From Paenibacillus sp. (GTDB lineage Bacteria > Bacteroidota > Bacteroidia > Bacteroidales > Muribaculaceae): a DNA stretch of 64,000 nt. The translations under genes and the position numbers were made by a program. The stretch covers positions 1 to 64,000 of the forward strand of contig JAMPHR010000005.1 in assembly GCA_023663345.1 (NCBI GenBank). Reading direction: 5' to 3'. Positions 45,905 to 56,198 of this stretch are shown here, in pieces; position 1 is the stretch's first letter, and every line of letters begins with the position of its first letter. The notes below the pieces were generated by a model. That model saw only the letters and a list, made by a program, of their open reading frames with translations, searched no databases and was not told the DNA's origin.

Positions 45905-47458
45905 ATGTTAAGCATTAAGTTAAAGCATCTGGTGGCTGCCGCTGCGTTATCGGCGGTCTCATTTACGGCAGTTGGGGCTGTCGATCATGCTCCCGTAGGG
46001 TGGCATAAGGTGTACAATGACAGTTGTCAGGGTGTGAATCTCGACGAAGCATTGTCATATCTCAAGTCGCGCAAGCTCAAGCCACGTCATGAAATCGTTG
46101 TCGGTATAATTGATTCGGGTGTGGACACCGCTTCTGTCGACCTCAAGCCAGCCTTGTGGGTCAATCCTGATGAACGGCTCGACGGGAAGGATACCGATGG
46201 AAACGGATATACCGATGATATGCACGGATGGAATTTCCTGGGGACTGGTGACGGCAGTTTCAACATGACAAGCGCAGGCACCGAGGAATTTCGCGAGTTC
46301 AAGCGCCTTTACCCCAAATACAAGGATGCTGACAGTGCTACCGTTGCCGACCGTGGCGAATATGACTATTATCGTCTTATGCGCCGTAAGGCCGGTATCG
46401 ATAGCTACATAATGATGGCGGCATATACAGCCCGAAAGGGAGATTGCTACCGGCTGATAGATTCGATAGGACATGCTAATTTTCCCGAAAAGATGGATAC
46501 CGTGACAGTGACTCACATGGCGGTATTGCTACCCGATGATGAGAATGTGGCGATGTCGCTCCAGGCTATATTGCCCGATTTCATGCGTCAGGCCAAGGGG
46601 GTGACATGGAGTGCGCTGTATGACAAGCACCGCAAGGATCTGGCTCTGATGCAGACACGTCTTGAGGGGATAGAAAAGGATCCTGACAAGCGGTTGTTGA
46701 TGGGTGATAATCTGAAGGATGCTTCGGATATATATTACGGAAATCCATGTCTTGACGTGGAGGGGTGCGAGCACGGCACCTTTGTGGCCGGAGTGATAGC
46801 CGGTCAGGGGATAGGCGAGAAGGAGTGTGCCGGAGTCTGTCCGCATGCCAGGGTGATGATACTCCGCGCAGCCCCCGAGGGAGATGAGTATGACAAGGAT
46901 ATAGCTACTGCCATACGCTATGCCGTGGACAACGGAGCCAAGGTGGTGAACATGAGCATCGGAAAGACCTGTTCGCCCGACAGCGTGATGGTGAGCGATG
47001 CGGTGGCCTATGCTCTGGCTCATGATGTGCTCCTGCTTCAGGCAGCCGGCAACAGCCATAAGGATGTCGATGCCACGCCGTATTTCCCTACCGGACGTGA
47101 TCCCAAGGGAGCGAAATATGCGAATTACATGAGGGTCGGTGCCTCGGATATGGCAGGCGCTCCGGCCGGAATGAGCAATTATGGCAGGAATGAGGTGGAT
47201 GTGTTCGCTCCCGGAGTGGATATCCGTTCCACCACTGTAGGCAACACTTACATGTATGCCGACGGCACAAGTGTGGCTTGCCCCGTGGCTTCGGGAGTGG
47301 CCGCCCTTATCCGCTCATATTTCCCGAAATTGAAAGCCAGGGAGGTGAAGGAGATCCTGGTGAAAAGTTGTCGCAGGAACGATGCTCTCGGCGATATGTG
47401 TCGCGGAGGTGGTGTCATTGACGCACTTGAGGCTGTAAAACTTGCATCCAACTATTGA
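45905..47458 (+). CDS. Subtilisin-like (S8) serine protease, secreted
   Basis: Protease of 517 residues with a signal peptide (MLSIKLKHLVAAAALSAVSF). The catalytic triad is intact: Asp70 (GIIDSGVD), His290 (HGTFVAGVIAG) and Ser456 (GTSVACPVASG), with oxyanion Asn in QAAGNSHKD. About 220 residues separate Asp and His, far more than in classical subtilisins; this large insert is typical of a Bacteroidetes S8 group. It heads an operon with a DPP-IV-like peptidase, 13 bases downstream, and a SusC/SusD set, suggesting extracellular protein digestion. Confidence 0.92.
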   Translation: MLSIKLKHLVAAAALSAVSFTAVGAVDHAPVGWHKVYNDSCQGVNLDEALSYLKSRKLKPRHEIVVGIIDSGVDTASVDLKPALWVNPDERLDGKDTDGNGYTDDMHGWNFLGTGDGSFNMTSAGTEEFREFKRLYPKYKDADSATVADRGEYDYYRLMRRKAGIDSYIMMAAYTARKGDCYRLIDSIGHANFPEKMDTVTVTHMAVLLPDDENVAMSLQAILPDFMRQAKGVTWSALYDKHRKDLALMQTRLEGIEKDPDKRLLMGDNLKDASDIYYGNPCLDVEGCEHGTFVAGVIAGQGIGEKECAGVCPHARVMILRAAPEGDEYDKDIATAIRYAVDNGAKVVNMSIGKTCSPDSVMVSDAVAYALAHDVLLLQAAGNSHKDVDATPYFPTGRDPKGAKYANYMRVGASDMAGAPAGMSNYGRNEVDVFAPGVDIRSTTVGNTYMYADGTSVACPVASGVAALIRSYFPKLKAREVKEILVKSCRRNDALGDMCRGGGVIDALEAVKLASNY

Positions 47459-47471
47459 AGTGACCGAGGGT

Positions 47472-49790
47472 ATGAGATACAGTGTGAAGAAAATAGTATG
47501 TGCTGTGGCCGGTGTGATGTTGGCCATAGGATCCTTCTCGGCCTCAGCCCGGGTTCCGGAGCATAGTTCCGTTGACTGGACCCGTGCCGAGAACATGTCG
47601 GGCGACTCACTTGCTCGTTGCATCAAGGGAAAGAGCCTCTATCCCACATGGATTCACGGCACCTCCTGTTTCTATTACAATGTGAGGGAGGACGACGGTA
47701 CACATTATTATATAGTGGACGCGCCCACCGGAAAGCGCAGGGATATGATAAGGGATAGGAAGCGCTTTGTAAAGGATTATGCCCGCATGACCGGTGACAC
47801 CCTTGACCCTAAGGAGCTCACCATCTACGGCCTGGAATTTCCCGAGGGGGACCCGCGGAAATTTATCGTGTCGCACAAGGGCAAGAAGATGGTTTATGAC
47901 ATCGCTTCGGGCCGGCTCCGCGAGCATAAGGATAAGAATAAAGGAAAGCCCGGAGGACATCTAGACGGTTGGACCGATAAGTCACCCAGCAATGCCGACT
48001 CTACCCATACGATGATGGGGTGTGGATATGACCTGTATGTGCGCGACAATGCCACCGGAGCGGTGAGACGTCTCACCGATGATGGTAAGGAGGGTGCATC
48101 CCACACTTACCGTTGCACCGCCGATACCGTAGTGGGCGGAGTGAACGGCTCGTGGTATGGCAACCGCTTCATGCAGGTGATATACGACAACAGCGACATA
48201 AAGGAGATGGGATTCATAGAATCACTCACCGACGGTCGTCCGAAAGTGAATGTGTTCAGGATGCCGATGCCCGGCGATGATGGTGTGAGGCGCGTGAGAG
48301 TATATTGGTTCAATGCCGATACGGGCGAGGGTCGCTATGTACCTATAGAGAAGTATCCCGATCAAACGGTGGAGATAGGCTTCAACAATGTGGACGGGGC
48401 GGTATTCTTCACCCGCCGTAGCCGTAAAGCCGACCACATCGACCTGTGCCGCATCAATCTTGCCGACGGTAGCGTGACCGAGATTATCACCGAGGAGTGC
48501 AAGCCTCACATGAATCTCACGCTGTTCAACTACCGCTTGCTTGACGATGGAAAGGAGATAATATGGTGGTCGGAACGCACTGGCCGAGGCAATTATTACC
48601 GTTATGACGGGGATGGCCGACTGCTCAACCGTATCACCGAAGGCGAAAACCTGGTGGCCGGCCGTATCGAGCGCTTAGACTCGGCCCGGCGCTACATGGT
48701 GTTTTCCGGATATGGCAATGAACCCGGCATCAATCCCTACTACCGCCATTATTATAAGGTGTCGCTTGACGGCGGAGACCAGCGGTTGCTCACTCCGGGC
48801 GACGGCAATCACAGTCTCGCCATCTCGGGAGACGGAGAGTGGGCTATCGATCGGTATTCGAGAGTGGATATGCCCACAGTGATGCAGACGGTGAGCATCA
48901 ACGAGCCCGGCCGATGCAATGTGGTGGACTCGATGGATGTGAGCGGACTTGTGGCCGCCGGATGGAAGGCCCCGAAATTGTTCTCTGTAAAGGCCGCCGA
49001 CGGAGAGACCGATCTCTACGGTATGATGTATGTGCCGTCGGATTTTGATCCCGCAAAGAAATATCCTGTGATAAGCAATGTGTATCCCGGTCCGCAGGAC
49101 GACCAGATAGCCCGCGATTTTGTGGTGGACGACAATGGCAACCAGACATTGGCCGAACTGGGATTCGTGGTGATCAACGCATCATCGCGGGGCAGCTCGC
49201 CGTTGCGCGGTCGAGATTTCTACACCTACGGCTACGGCAATCTGCGTGACTATCCGCTGGCCGATGACAAGAACACGATCGAGACCCTTGCCGGACGGTA
49301 TCCGTTCATCGATCTTGACCGTGTGGGGATATTCGGTCACTCGGGCGGAGCGTTCCAGACCGTTGCAGCGATGCTGACCTATCCCGAGTTCTACAAGGTG
49401 GGGGTAGCCGCATCAGGCAACCATGACAACAATATATATATACAATGGTGGGGCGAGGTGTTCCACGGACTCGACGAGACCACCGACAGCGTGACCGGAA
49501 AGACCGTGTTCAGGACCGATATACCTACCAATATGGAGCTTGCCGGCAATCTCAGAGGGCGGTTGTTGCTCATAACGGGAGATGTGGACAAGAATGTGCC
49601 TCCGTCCAACACCTACCGCCTGGCCGACGCGCTGATCAAGGAGGGGAAGCGCTTCGATATGTTTGTTCTCCCTGGCAAGGATCACGGAGTGATGTGCCCT
49701 TATTATCAGAATCTGATAAGGTATTATTTCGTAGACAATCTCCTCGCTCCGGCCAAAACACAGCATAGTAACATTATCAATCATAACTAA
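47472..49790 (+). CDS. Prolyl-oligopeptidase/DPP-IV-like (S9) peptidase, secreted
   Basis: Peptidase of 772 residues from the ATG at 47472, which gives a clean signal peptide (MRYSVKKIVCAVAGVMLAIG). An earlier ATG at 47442 would overlap the previous gene and spoil it. Residues about 60-500 form the DPP-IV N-terminal beta-propeller; the C-terminal alpha/beta hydrolase has Ser624 (GHSGGAF), Asp706 (DVDKNVPP) and His738 (KDHGVM). Such enzymes release dipeptides, often after proline. It sits between an S8 protease and SusC/SusD genes. Confidence 0.93.
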   Translation: MRYSVKKIVCAVAGVMLAIGSFSASARVPEHSSVDWTRAENMSGDSLARCIKGKSLYPTWIHGTSCFYYNVREDDGTHYYIVDAPTGKRRDMIRDRKRFVKDYARMTGDTLDPKELTIYGLEFPEGDPRKFIVSHKGKKMVYDIASGRLREHKDKNKGKPGGHLDGWTDKSPSNADSTHTMMGCGYDLYVRDNATGAVRRLTDDGKEGASHTYRCTADTVVGGVNGSWYGNRFMQVIYDNSDIKEMGFIESLTDGRPKVNVFRMPMPGDDGVRRVRVYWFNADTGEGRYVPIEKYPDQTVEIGFNNVDGAVFFTRRSRKADHIDLCRINLADGSVTEIITEECKPHMNLTLFNYRLLDDGKEIIWWSERTGRGNYYRYDGDGRLLNRITEGENLVAGRIERLDSARRYMVFSGYGNEPGINPYYRHYYKVSLDGGDQRLLTPGDGNHSLAISGDGEWAIDRYSRVDMPTVMQTVSINEPGRCNVVDSMDVSGLVAAGWKAPKLFSVKAADGETDLYGMMYVPSDFDPAKKYPVISNVYPGPQDDQIARDFVVDDNGNQTLAELGFVVINASSRGSSPLRGRDFYTYGYGNLRDYPLADDKNTIETLAGRYPFIDLDRVGIFGHSGGAFQTVAAMLTYPEFYKVGVAASGNHDNNIYIQWWGEVFHGLDETTDSVTGKTVFRTDIPTNMELAGNLRGRLLLITGDVDKNVPPSNTYRLADALIKEGKRFDMFVLPGKDHGVMCPYYQNLIRYYFVDNLLAPAKTQHSNIINHN

Positions 49791-49841
49791 GGGATGAGGT
49801 CGTCAAGGCCCGAATCCCACAAAAACAGAATCTTTAACCTT

Positions 49842-52800
49842 ATGAACATTTACACTTCAGTCAAGGCACTGCTGTCGGTATGCTTCCTCACCGTGGCATT
49901 GACGCTCGCGGCTCAGAAAGCCCAGCCCGATGCTATGGTACAGGTCGACGTGACAGTGGTGGACTCAGAGGGGCAGACACTGCCCGGAGCTACAGTGCAG
50001 ATTTCAGGCAAGTCGCAGGGTGTGATATCCGATGCCGACGGCCATGTGAGTCTGTGGGTCGACAAGGGCGCACGTATCGAATTCAGATATGTGGGCATGA
50101 AGATCGTGTCGATGCGTGTCACAAAACCCGTTAAGGGCACCATCACACTCGAGGATGATTCCTCCCAGCTCGACCAGGTGGTGGTGACCGGATACCAGCG
50201 TACCACCAAACGGCGCACCACCGGATCGGTGGCCACTCTTTCAGCCGAGGATCTGAAAGGATCCCCCACCGCCAATCTCGACATGCTCATGCAGGGCAAG
50301 GTGGCCGGTATGGACGTGAAGGCTCTTTCGGGCCGTCCGGGCGAATCGGCCAAGGTGCGCATACGCGGAACCAATACCATCACCGGTAATGCCGACCCTC
50401 TGTGGGTGGTTGACGGTGTGCCCTTGCAGAAAGATATTCCCGCGATATCCAGCTCTCAGGTGAAGGCCGGTGATTTCAACGACATATTCAGCAACGGTAT
50501 CTCGGGTATCAACCCCAACGACATCGAGTCGATCACGGTGCTTAAGGATGCTTCGGCGGCCGCTATCTACGGCTCGCGTGCGGCAGGCGGTGTCATCGTC
50601 ATCACCACCAAGCGTGGCAAGGAGGGCAAACTCAACGTGAGCTATTCGGCCAACGTGTCGATTGTCACCAAGCCGCCTCATGATGCCAACCTCATGAACT
50701 CGACCGAGAAACTGGCATGGGAACAGGAGCTGTGGGATGAATTTTCGGCTGACCGAATGGCCCAAGGGCTACGCTACCCGGTGATCGGTGCCGTGGGGCA
50801 GATCCGTTCGGGATACGGGAAGTATGCCGGATGGACCACGGAACAGCAGGATGCCGAGATACAGAGGCTCGGCTCGCAGTCGACCGACTGGTTTGGCGAA
50901 CTGTTCCAGAACTCGGTATCCAACAGTCATTACCTGTCGCTGTCGGGCGGATCGGACAAGACATCCTACTATGTCTCGCTCGGATATGCCAAGAACAACG
51001 GTCTGGTTAAGAACACCGACTATGACCGCTACAACATCAACTCGAAACTCGACCTCAAGCCCAACCGCAAACTCAAGATAGGCGTGCAGCTCGACCTGTC
51101 GATGCAGGAGTCCAACGGTCCGTCGCTCAATGTGGATCCGTTCAAGTATGCCTACTTCGCCAATCCTTACGAGAGGGTGTACAACGCCGACGGCTCCTAT
51201 GCCTCTGACAATACCTACAATACCCTGGCTATATCCAACGGCTCGGTGGGCATGATGGAACCTGAGAACGGCTTCAATATCATGCGCGAGATCAACGAGA
51301 CCTCCTCCAAGAGCAAGAATCTGTCGGCCCAGGCCATCGCCACACTGTCCTATAATATAATAGACAACCTGTCGTTTGAGGGACTTGCATCCTACGGCTA
51401 TACCGACAACCACACCGACAATGTGAACGGAAAGGGTACATACGCCGCATGGAAGGACAGGCCGTTTGAGACCTCGCTGACCTCGAAACGCTCGTATGGC
51501 TCGATCACACAGACCTCGGCCTACAACACAAGCTACAATCTGCGCGGACACTTCCTGTACAGCAACACGTTTGCCGATGATCACTACATTAGCGCCCTTG
51601 CAGGTGCCGAGATACGCGGACAGTATGCCAAGAGTATCTATGAGAAGCGTTACGGATATGATCCCGTGACGGGAAATTCATCATTCCCTGTATATCCCGA
51701 GGGGACTAATGTGGATTACTCCACCCTGCTGTCGTATGCCAAGATCATGGACGGACTTTCGGGCCAGAGCAGGGAAAAGACCACATTCGCATCCTTCTAT
51801 CTCACGCTCGATTATGTGCTCAAGAACCGCTACATACTCAGCCTCACAGGCCGTACTGACGGCTCCAATAATTTCGGTAGCGACGAGCAGTTCAACCCCA
51901 CCGGATCGGTCGGCCTGTCGTGGAACGTAGATCAGGAGTCGTTCATGCAGTCTCTTAAGCCCGTGTTTAGCACCCTGTCGGTACGCGCGGCGATGGGTTA
52001 TACAGGAAATATCAATAAATCGGTGTCACCCCAGTTGGTGATGGATTATCTGAGCAATTTCCGTAATCTGGGCAATTTCTTTTTCCGCATAGGTGACATC
52101 CACAATGCTCCCAACCCGCGCCTGCGTTGGGAGAAGACAAGAGACATGAAAGTGTCGCTCGACATGGGATTCTTCAACGACCGTCTGCGCGTGCAGGGCG
52201 AACTCTACGACCGCCGTACACGTGATGCCGTGTCGTCAGTGCCGGTGGTATATACAACCGGATTCGGAACACAGACATTCAATACCTCCGAACTTCTCAA
52301 CCAGGGAGCCGAGCTGAGCGTGAGCGCCACTGCGTTCAGCAACCGTGACTGGAGAGTGTCGCTGTCGGCCAATATCGCATGGAACCGCAACAAGCTGCTC
52401 AAGTACAATCCTCCTACAACGAGCATGTTTGACAGCAATTATGAGGGATATCCCATCGGTGCCATAATAAGCGGACATGTACTCGGCATCGACCGTAAGC
52501 TCGGTATATATGCCTACGAGGTGCGCCCCGACGTGAATATGTCGACAGCTGCCGACCGTGGCAAGAGCAATAACTACGCCTTCTACCTGGGCACGAGCAA
52601 TGCCCCCACCAATGGCGGTTACTCAGTCTCGGTGGGTTATAAGAAAGTGACACTGAGCATGGGCGGATCGTTCTCATGGGGAGGAAAGATCCTTAACAAT
52701 ATCTCATGTCCCGTGGGATATTCGACGCTCAACGGATCGGTGGTCGAGAGCATCCCCACTCAGGAAAATGACCTCTACACCAACTTCCTGAATGTGACCA

Positions 52801-53153
52801 AGGACCGCGTGAACCGCTGGACTCCGTCCAACCCCATCACCAACGCTTATCCCCGCATCATCGATGCTTATGGTGAGAAGCTCGGCCTTGACCGCTACAT
52901 GGTGACAAGCGATAAGATAACCCGCGCTTCCATGATGGAGAATGTGTCGTATTTCAAGCTCGGATCCATCATGCTCACCTACTCGATGGATTACGCATGG
53001 CTCAAGAGAGCTTTCATCAACTCCATAACGCTCTCGGGTGGTGTGAGCAACGTGTTCACCATCACCAATTACGACGGTATCGATCCGGAGACTCCCGGTG
53101 CGGTATATCCTCAGCCACGCACTTACTCCATGGGACTTTCAGTAAACTTTTAA
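49842..53153 (+). CDS. SusC/RagA-family TonB-dependent transporter of a protease-linked locus
   Basis: Outer-membrane channel, 1103 residues from ATG 49842, chosen because it gives the signal peptide (MNIYTSVKALLSVCFLTVAL). The carboxypeptidase-regulatory domain (DVTVVDSEGQTLPGATV) is followed by the TonB box LDQVVVTGYQR, plug (LSGRPGESAKVRIRG, WVVDGVPL) and barrel ending RTYSMGLSVNF. Located 51 bases after a DPP-IV-like peptidase and 13 bases before its SusD partner. Given the neighbours, imported peptides are the best guess, as with RagAB of Porphyromonas. Confidence 0.95.
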   Translation: MNIYTSVKALLSVCFLTVALTLAAQKAQPDAMVQVDVTVVDSEGQTLPGATVQISGKSQGVISDADGHVSLWVDKGARIEFRYVGMKIVSMRVTKPVKGTITLEDDSSQLDQVVVTGYQRTTKRRTTGSVATLSAEDLKGSPTANLDMLMQGKVAGMDVKALSGRPGESAKVRIRGTNTITGNADPLWVVDGVPLQKDIPAISSSQVKAGDFNDIFSNGISGINPNDIESITVLKDASAAAIYGSRAAGGVIVITTKRGKEGKLNVSYSANVSIVTKPPHDANLMNSTEKLAWEQELWDEFSADRMAQGLRYPVIGAVGQIRSGYGKYAGWTTEQQDAEIQRLGSQSTDWFGELFQNSVSNSHYLSLSGGSDKTSYYVSLGYAKNNGLVKNTDYDRYNINSKLDLKPNRKLKIGVQLDLSMQESNGPSLNVDPFKYAYFANPYERVYNADGSYASDNTYNTLAISNGSVGMMEPENGFNIMREINETSSKSKNLSAQAIATLSYNIIDNLSFEGLASYGYTDNHTDNVNGKGTYAAWKDRPFETSLTSKRSYGSITQTSAYNTSYNLRGHFLYSNTFADDHYISALAGAEIRGQYAKSIYEKRYGYDPVTGNSSFPVYPEGTNVDYSTLLSYAKIMDGLSGQSREKTTFASFYLTLDYVLKNRYILSLTGRTDGSNNFGSDEQFNPTGSVGLSWNVDQESFMQSLKPVFSTLSVRAAMGYTGNINKSVSPQLVMDYLSNFRNLGNFFFRIGDIHNAPNPRLRWEKTRDMKVSLDMGFFNDRLRVQGELYDRRTRDAVSSVPVVYTTGFGTQTFNTSELLNQGAELSVSATAFSNRDWRVSLSANIAWNRNKLLKYNPPTTSMFDSNYEGYPIGAIISGHVLGIDRKLGIYAYEVRPDVNMSTAADRGKSNNYAFYLGTSNAPTNGGYSVSVGYKKVTLSMGGSFSWGGKILNNISCPVGYSTLNGSVVESIPTQENDLYTNFLNVTKDRVNRWTPSNPITNAYPRIIDAYGEKLGLDRYMVTSDKITRASMMENVSYFKLGSIMLTYSMDYAWLKRAFINSITLSGGVSNVFTITNYDGIDPETPGAVYPQPRTYSMGLSVNF

Positions 53154-53166
53154 CCGAAACTACAAC

Positions 53167-54585
53167 ATGAAGATATATAGAATTTTTTCCGGGATGGCGC
53201 TGGCATTGGCAATGGCCTCGTGCAGCAATTATCTCGATGTGAAGCCCTACGGAAAGGTGATCCCCACCACTGCCGAGGAGTTTTCGGCTCTGCTCAACAG
53301 CGATCTGGATGCCATCGATCAGGGCAACACCAATTATATGGTGCCTAATTTCTCGCACACGGCCTTAAGCCTTGATGCAGAGTTCAGCGATAATTTCGAG
53401 GTGTGCCTCACCTCCAGTTCAAGCAGTGCGATAAGTATGCTCCGGTCGTATGTGGGCGATGTCATATCCAAAAACAATACCGATGCCATCTACAGCGGTC
53501 TGTATGAAGTGGTGCGCAACTGCAATATTGTACTCACCGAGATGGAGGAGCGAGGCACCGAGGAGGCCGACAAGATGCTGGCGCTTGCCTATGGTATGCG
53601 TGGCGTGGCCTATTACCAGCTGATGCGCTATTTCTGCGAGGCCCCTGAGGCCGGAAATATGTCGGGACAGCTCGGTTTGCCTTTGGTCGAGGTGTTTGAC
53701 ATGGAGGCTACTCCTGCCCGGAGCACTATGGCCCAGACTGTGTCATTTATCGAGAATGATCTGAAAATGGCGCTGTCGATCCACATGACCGATGGTGACT
53801 ACCGGTTTACCGACGATGTGATCACCGGCTACCTGTGCCGCTTGTATTTTTGGACTCAGCAGTGGGACAAGGCTCTTCCGCTGGCTCAGGAACTGTTGCG
53901 CAAATATCCGTTGCTGAACGGAGAGGAGTATGTGGCGATGATGATGACTGTAGGTCAGCTCAGTGGAAATCAGCTGATAAAGGCTTACCGCTCGGCATCG
54001 GGCAACAATCAGACCACCGAGGGAGCTCTGACCGCGCTGTCGACCCGCCCGGTGAGCGTGAGGATGCTTAATTGCTTTTATGGCGATGAAAAGAATACCG
54101 ATGTGCGCTATGACCTGTGTTTCAACGCCAAGCGTCAGGCCAAGAATAAGATATTCTGTGGCATGAGAGCCGCCGAGTTTGCACTCATTGAGGCTGAATG
54201 TCTCTACCATATGAATCAGCCCGACGAGGCGTTGAAGTCCATCAACCGGTTGCGCTCCAACCGCATAGCCGGGTACACCGACATGAAGATGGATGAGATC
54301 CCCGCCGTGCCGGCAAGCGAGATCATAGAAAAGGATGCCACCGGAGCCGAGCTTACTCCGCTCATGGGGCTGATACTCAGCGAGCGACGCAAGGAGCTGT
54401 TTCTTGAGGGAGACCGGTTCTTTGAGCTTAAGCGCAATGGAGCGCCCGAGTTTTCATCGTATAACAACGGTGTGAAATACACTACCCGCAGTTATATGTA
54501 CACTTTCCCGATCCCTGTCAGGGAGTTTGACATTACCAATAATCTGGTACAGAATCCGGGTTACACAGAAGTTATAAACAAATAA
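53167..54585 (+). CDS. SusD/RagB-family lipoprotein of a protease-linked locus
   Basis: Lipoprotein of 472 residues. Lipobox Cys19 in MKIYRIFSGMALALAMASC is followed by SNYLDVKPYGKVIPTTAEEF, a SusD-type start. Helical TPR-like segments (LALAYGMRGVAYYQLMRYF) and the C-terminal LSERRKELFLEGDRFFELKR fit the RagB/SusD fold. It should cap the upstream SusC channel; the neighbouring proteases suggest peptide binding. Confidence 0.93.
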   Translation: MKIYRIFSGMALALAMASCSNYLDVKPYGKVIPTTAEEFSALLNSDLDAIDQGNTNYMVPNFSHTALSLDAEFSDNFEVCLTSSSSSAISMLRSYVGDVISKNNTDAIYSGLYEVVRNCNIVLTEMEERGTEEADKMLALAYGMRGVAYYQLMRYFCEAPEAGNMSGQLGLPLVEVFDMEATPARSTMAQTVSFIENDLKMALSIHMTDGDYRFTDDVITGYLCRLYFWTQQWDKALPLAQELLRKYPLLNGEEYVAMMMTVGQLSGNQLIKAYRSASGNNQTTEGALTALSTRPVSVRMLNCFYGDEKNTDVRYDLCFNAKRQAKNKIFCGMRAAEFALIEAECLYHMNQPDEALKSINRLRSNRIAGYTDMKMDEIPAVPASEIIEKDATGAELTPLMGLILSERRKELFLEGDRFFELKRNGAPEFSSYNNGVKYTTRSYMYTFPIPVREFDITNNLVQNPGYTEVINK

Positions 54586-54597
54586 AAGACTGTCAAG

Positions 54598-54810
54598 ATG
54601 AAAAAACATATAAATGATGCTTTCCTGATACTCGCCGTAGTAGGTGCCGGAATTGTGATGGGAGCATGTGAGAAAGTGGATGAGATGCCACCCTACAAGG
54701 AATCATCGGCATCCAAGGCTTATAAATTGCCTGACCCGACCGTGATGACGGCCGATGAGGTAGCCGAGTTCAATGCTATCAAGGCCGAATACGAGGCGGC
54801 CACAAAGTAA
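54598..54810 (+). CDS. Small lipoprotein of the protease/SusCD operon
   Basis: Protein of 70 residues with a lipoprotein signal ending at Cys24 (VMGAC). The mature 47 residues are acidic and helical (VMTADEVAEFNAIKAEYEAA) and have no recognised domain. It lies 12 bases after the SusD-like gene and 36 before the next lipoprotein. Small lipoproteins in such loci may be accessory parts of the SusCD complex. Function unknown. Confidence 0.8.
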   Translation: MKKHINDAFLILAVVGAGIVMGACEKVDEMPPYKESSASKAYKLPDPTVMTADEVAEFNAIKAEYEAATK

Positions 54811-54846
54811 TAGTGTGTCCAACATGACGCTAAAAACAGAGTGATT

Positions 54847-56124
54847 ATGAGATATATGAAATATAGATTTGCATTGTTGTCACTGATTCTGGGACTGATG
54901 CCGGTGCTGGTGTCGTGCTCCGATGATGACAGTGATAGCGGACAACTGCCTCAGATATTCATCGAACAGCCTTACTATTCGATGGCCAAGGGGCAGGTTG
55001 AGATCAAAGTGGAAGCTGATGTTGCTCCCGGCCAGGATGTGGCGATACCGGTGAAATTTGCAGGCACAGCTGTACGCGATATTGATTTCACAGTCGAAAA
55101 TTCCGAGATCGTGATCAAGGCAGGTGAGACCGAGGGATCGTTGGTGATATCGAGAGTCACGGAAAATATTCCAGATGATGATCTGGAGCTGTTCATCAAC
55201 CTTGCCGGAGCTCCCGCCGGATATCAGCTCGGACTCATGAATTATGCTACGGTAAATATGCTCGGCAACAACGGCTATGTGATGTCGTTCAAGGAGCCCG
55301 AGGGTACCGTGGGACTGGATGGTGAGTTCAAGATTGTGCTTTACGACATGAAGGGAAGCATCTACCGTCCCAAGGCCGATGAGTATTTCGGAATAGTCAT
55401 TGATGAGGAACTTTCTACCGCTGTCGAGGGCGAGCATTATGAAATGCCCGACGGACATGTGATAAAGTATGCCAGCGGAGCAAGAGAAGGCGTGCTGAAA
55501 ATAAATATGCTCAAGGTGGAGCCCGGACATGACAGGATAGTGATGCGCTTGGACGACAAGGATGGATATGCCAACGGCAACGTTCCGGCCATGACCGTTA
55601 CTATCAAGGGTCCGGATGTCTATAACGGCACATGGGTGTTTGACCACTTCGACCTGGACGACGTGCTCATGTATGCCGACTGGGGCAGCATGGTGAATCC
55701 TGAACTCGCTCCTACAGGATCGTCGGCCGACAAGCTGATATTCTCGGGCGATTCCTATCTTAAATATCAGTTCACTCCCCAGTTGTCGGGTGACCTCAAA
55801 AAGTATTTCGGTACCGAGGCCCGCGAGGTAACATTCCTTATGGAAGATAAGGAATTCAGGGATCAGAGCGGTAACTATCCCAAGTTCACACGTCTTAAAT
55901 TCCCCGGAATAAATTATTCGTTCTCAAGCAAGCAGTCCGATATACGTGATGCCCAGATAGGCTTTAAGCTTAAGGACATCGACGGCAAGGAATATCTGGA
56001 ATGTTGGATTGGTGACTGGTGTCCGCTCGAGGATGAGTTCGGTGGCGAGCTGTGCTGGTGGATCTACGATGAGACCAATCTGTGGGGAATGGCTCCGATC
56101 CGTGTATATTTCACTCGTGAATAG
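54847..56124 (+). CDS. Surface lipoprotein with beta-sandwich domain (DUF4843/BT_3987-like)
   Basis: Lipoprotein of 425 residues, Cys24 in PVLVSC. Translation probably begins at ATG 54847; a GTG six bases earlier and an ATG nine bases later are alternatives. The N-terminal part (about 30-140) resembles a Calx-beta/DUF1735-type sandwich (VAIPVKFAGTAVRDIDFTV). The rest is of unclear fold and ends in a tryptophan-rich region (CWIGDWCPLEDEF). These proteins usually bind the nutrient at the cell surface alongside SusD. Last gene of the operon, ending at a strong terminator. Confidence 0.8.
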   Translation: MRYMKYRFALLSLILGLMPVLVSCSDDDSDSGQLPQIFIEQPYYSMAKGQVEIKVEADVAPGQDVAIPVKFAGTAVRDIDFTVENSEIVIKAGETEGSLVISRVTENIPDDDLELFINLAGAPAGYQLGLMNYATVNMLGNNGYVMSFKEPEGTVGLDGEFKIVLYDMKGSIYRPKADEYFGIVIDEELSTAVEGEHYEMPDGHVIKYASGAREGVLKINMLKVEPGHDRIVMRLDDKDGYANGNVPAMTVTIKGPDVYNGTWVFDHFDLDDVLMYADWGSMVNPELAPTGSSADKLIFSGDSYLKYQFTPQLSGDLKKYFGTEAREVTFLMEDKEFRDQSGNYPKFTRLKFPGINYSFSSKQSDIRDAQIGFKLKDIDGKEYLECWIGDWCPLEDEFGGELCWWIYDETNLWGMAPIRVYFTRE

Positions 56125-56156
56125 GATGTTGTAGTTTCCGGTCAGGAATAAATAAT

Positions 56157-56198
56157 CGATGCGCGTCTCAACTTTTTTGAGTCGCGCATCGTTTTTTT
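56157..56198 (+). terminator. Strong terminator after the protease/SusCD operon
   Basis: A 15-bp stem with one mismatch (56157-56171 with 56177-56191) and a five-base loop is followed by seven T. It lies 32 bases past the last lipoprotein. The -33 element of the next gene lies inside its 3' arm. Confidence 0.9.
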
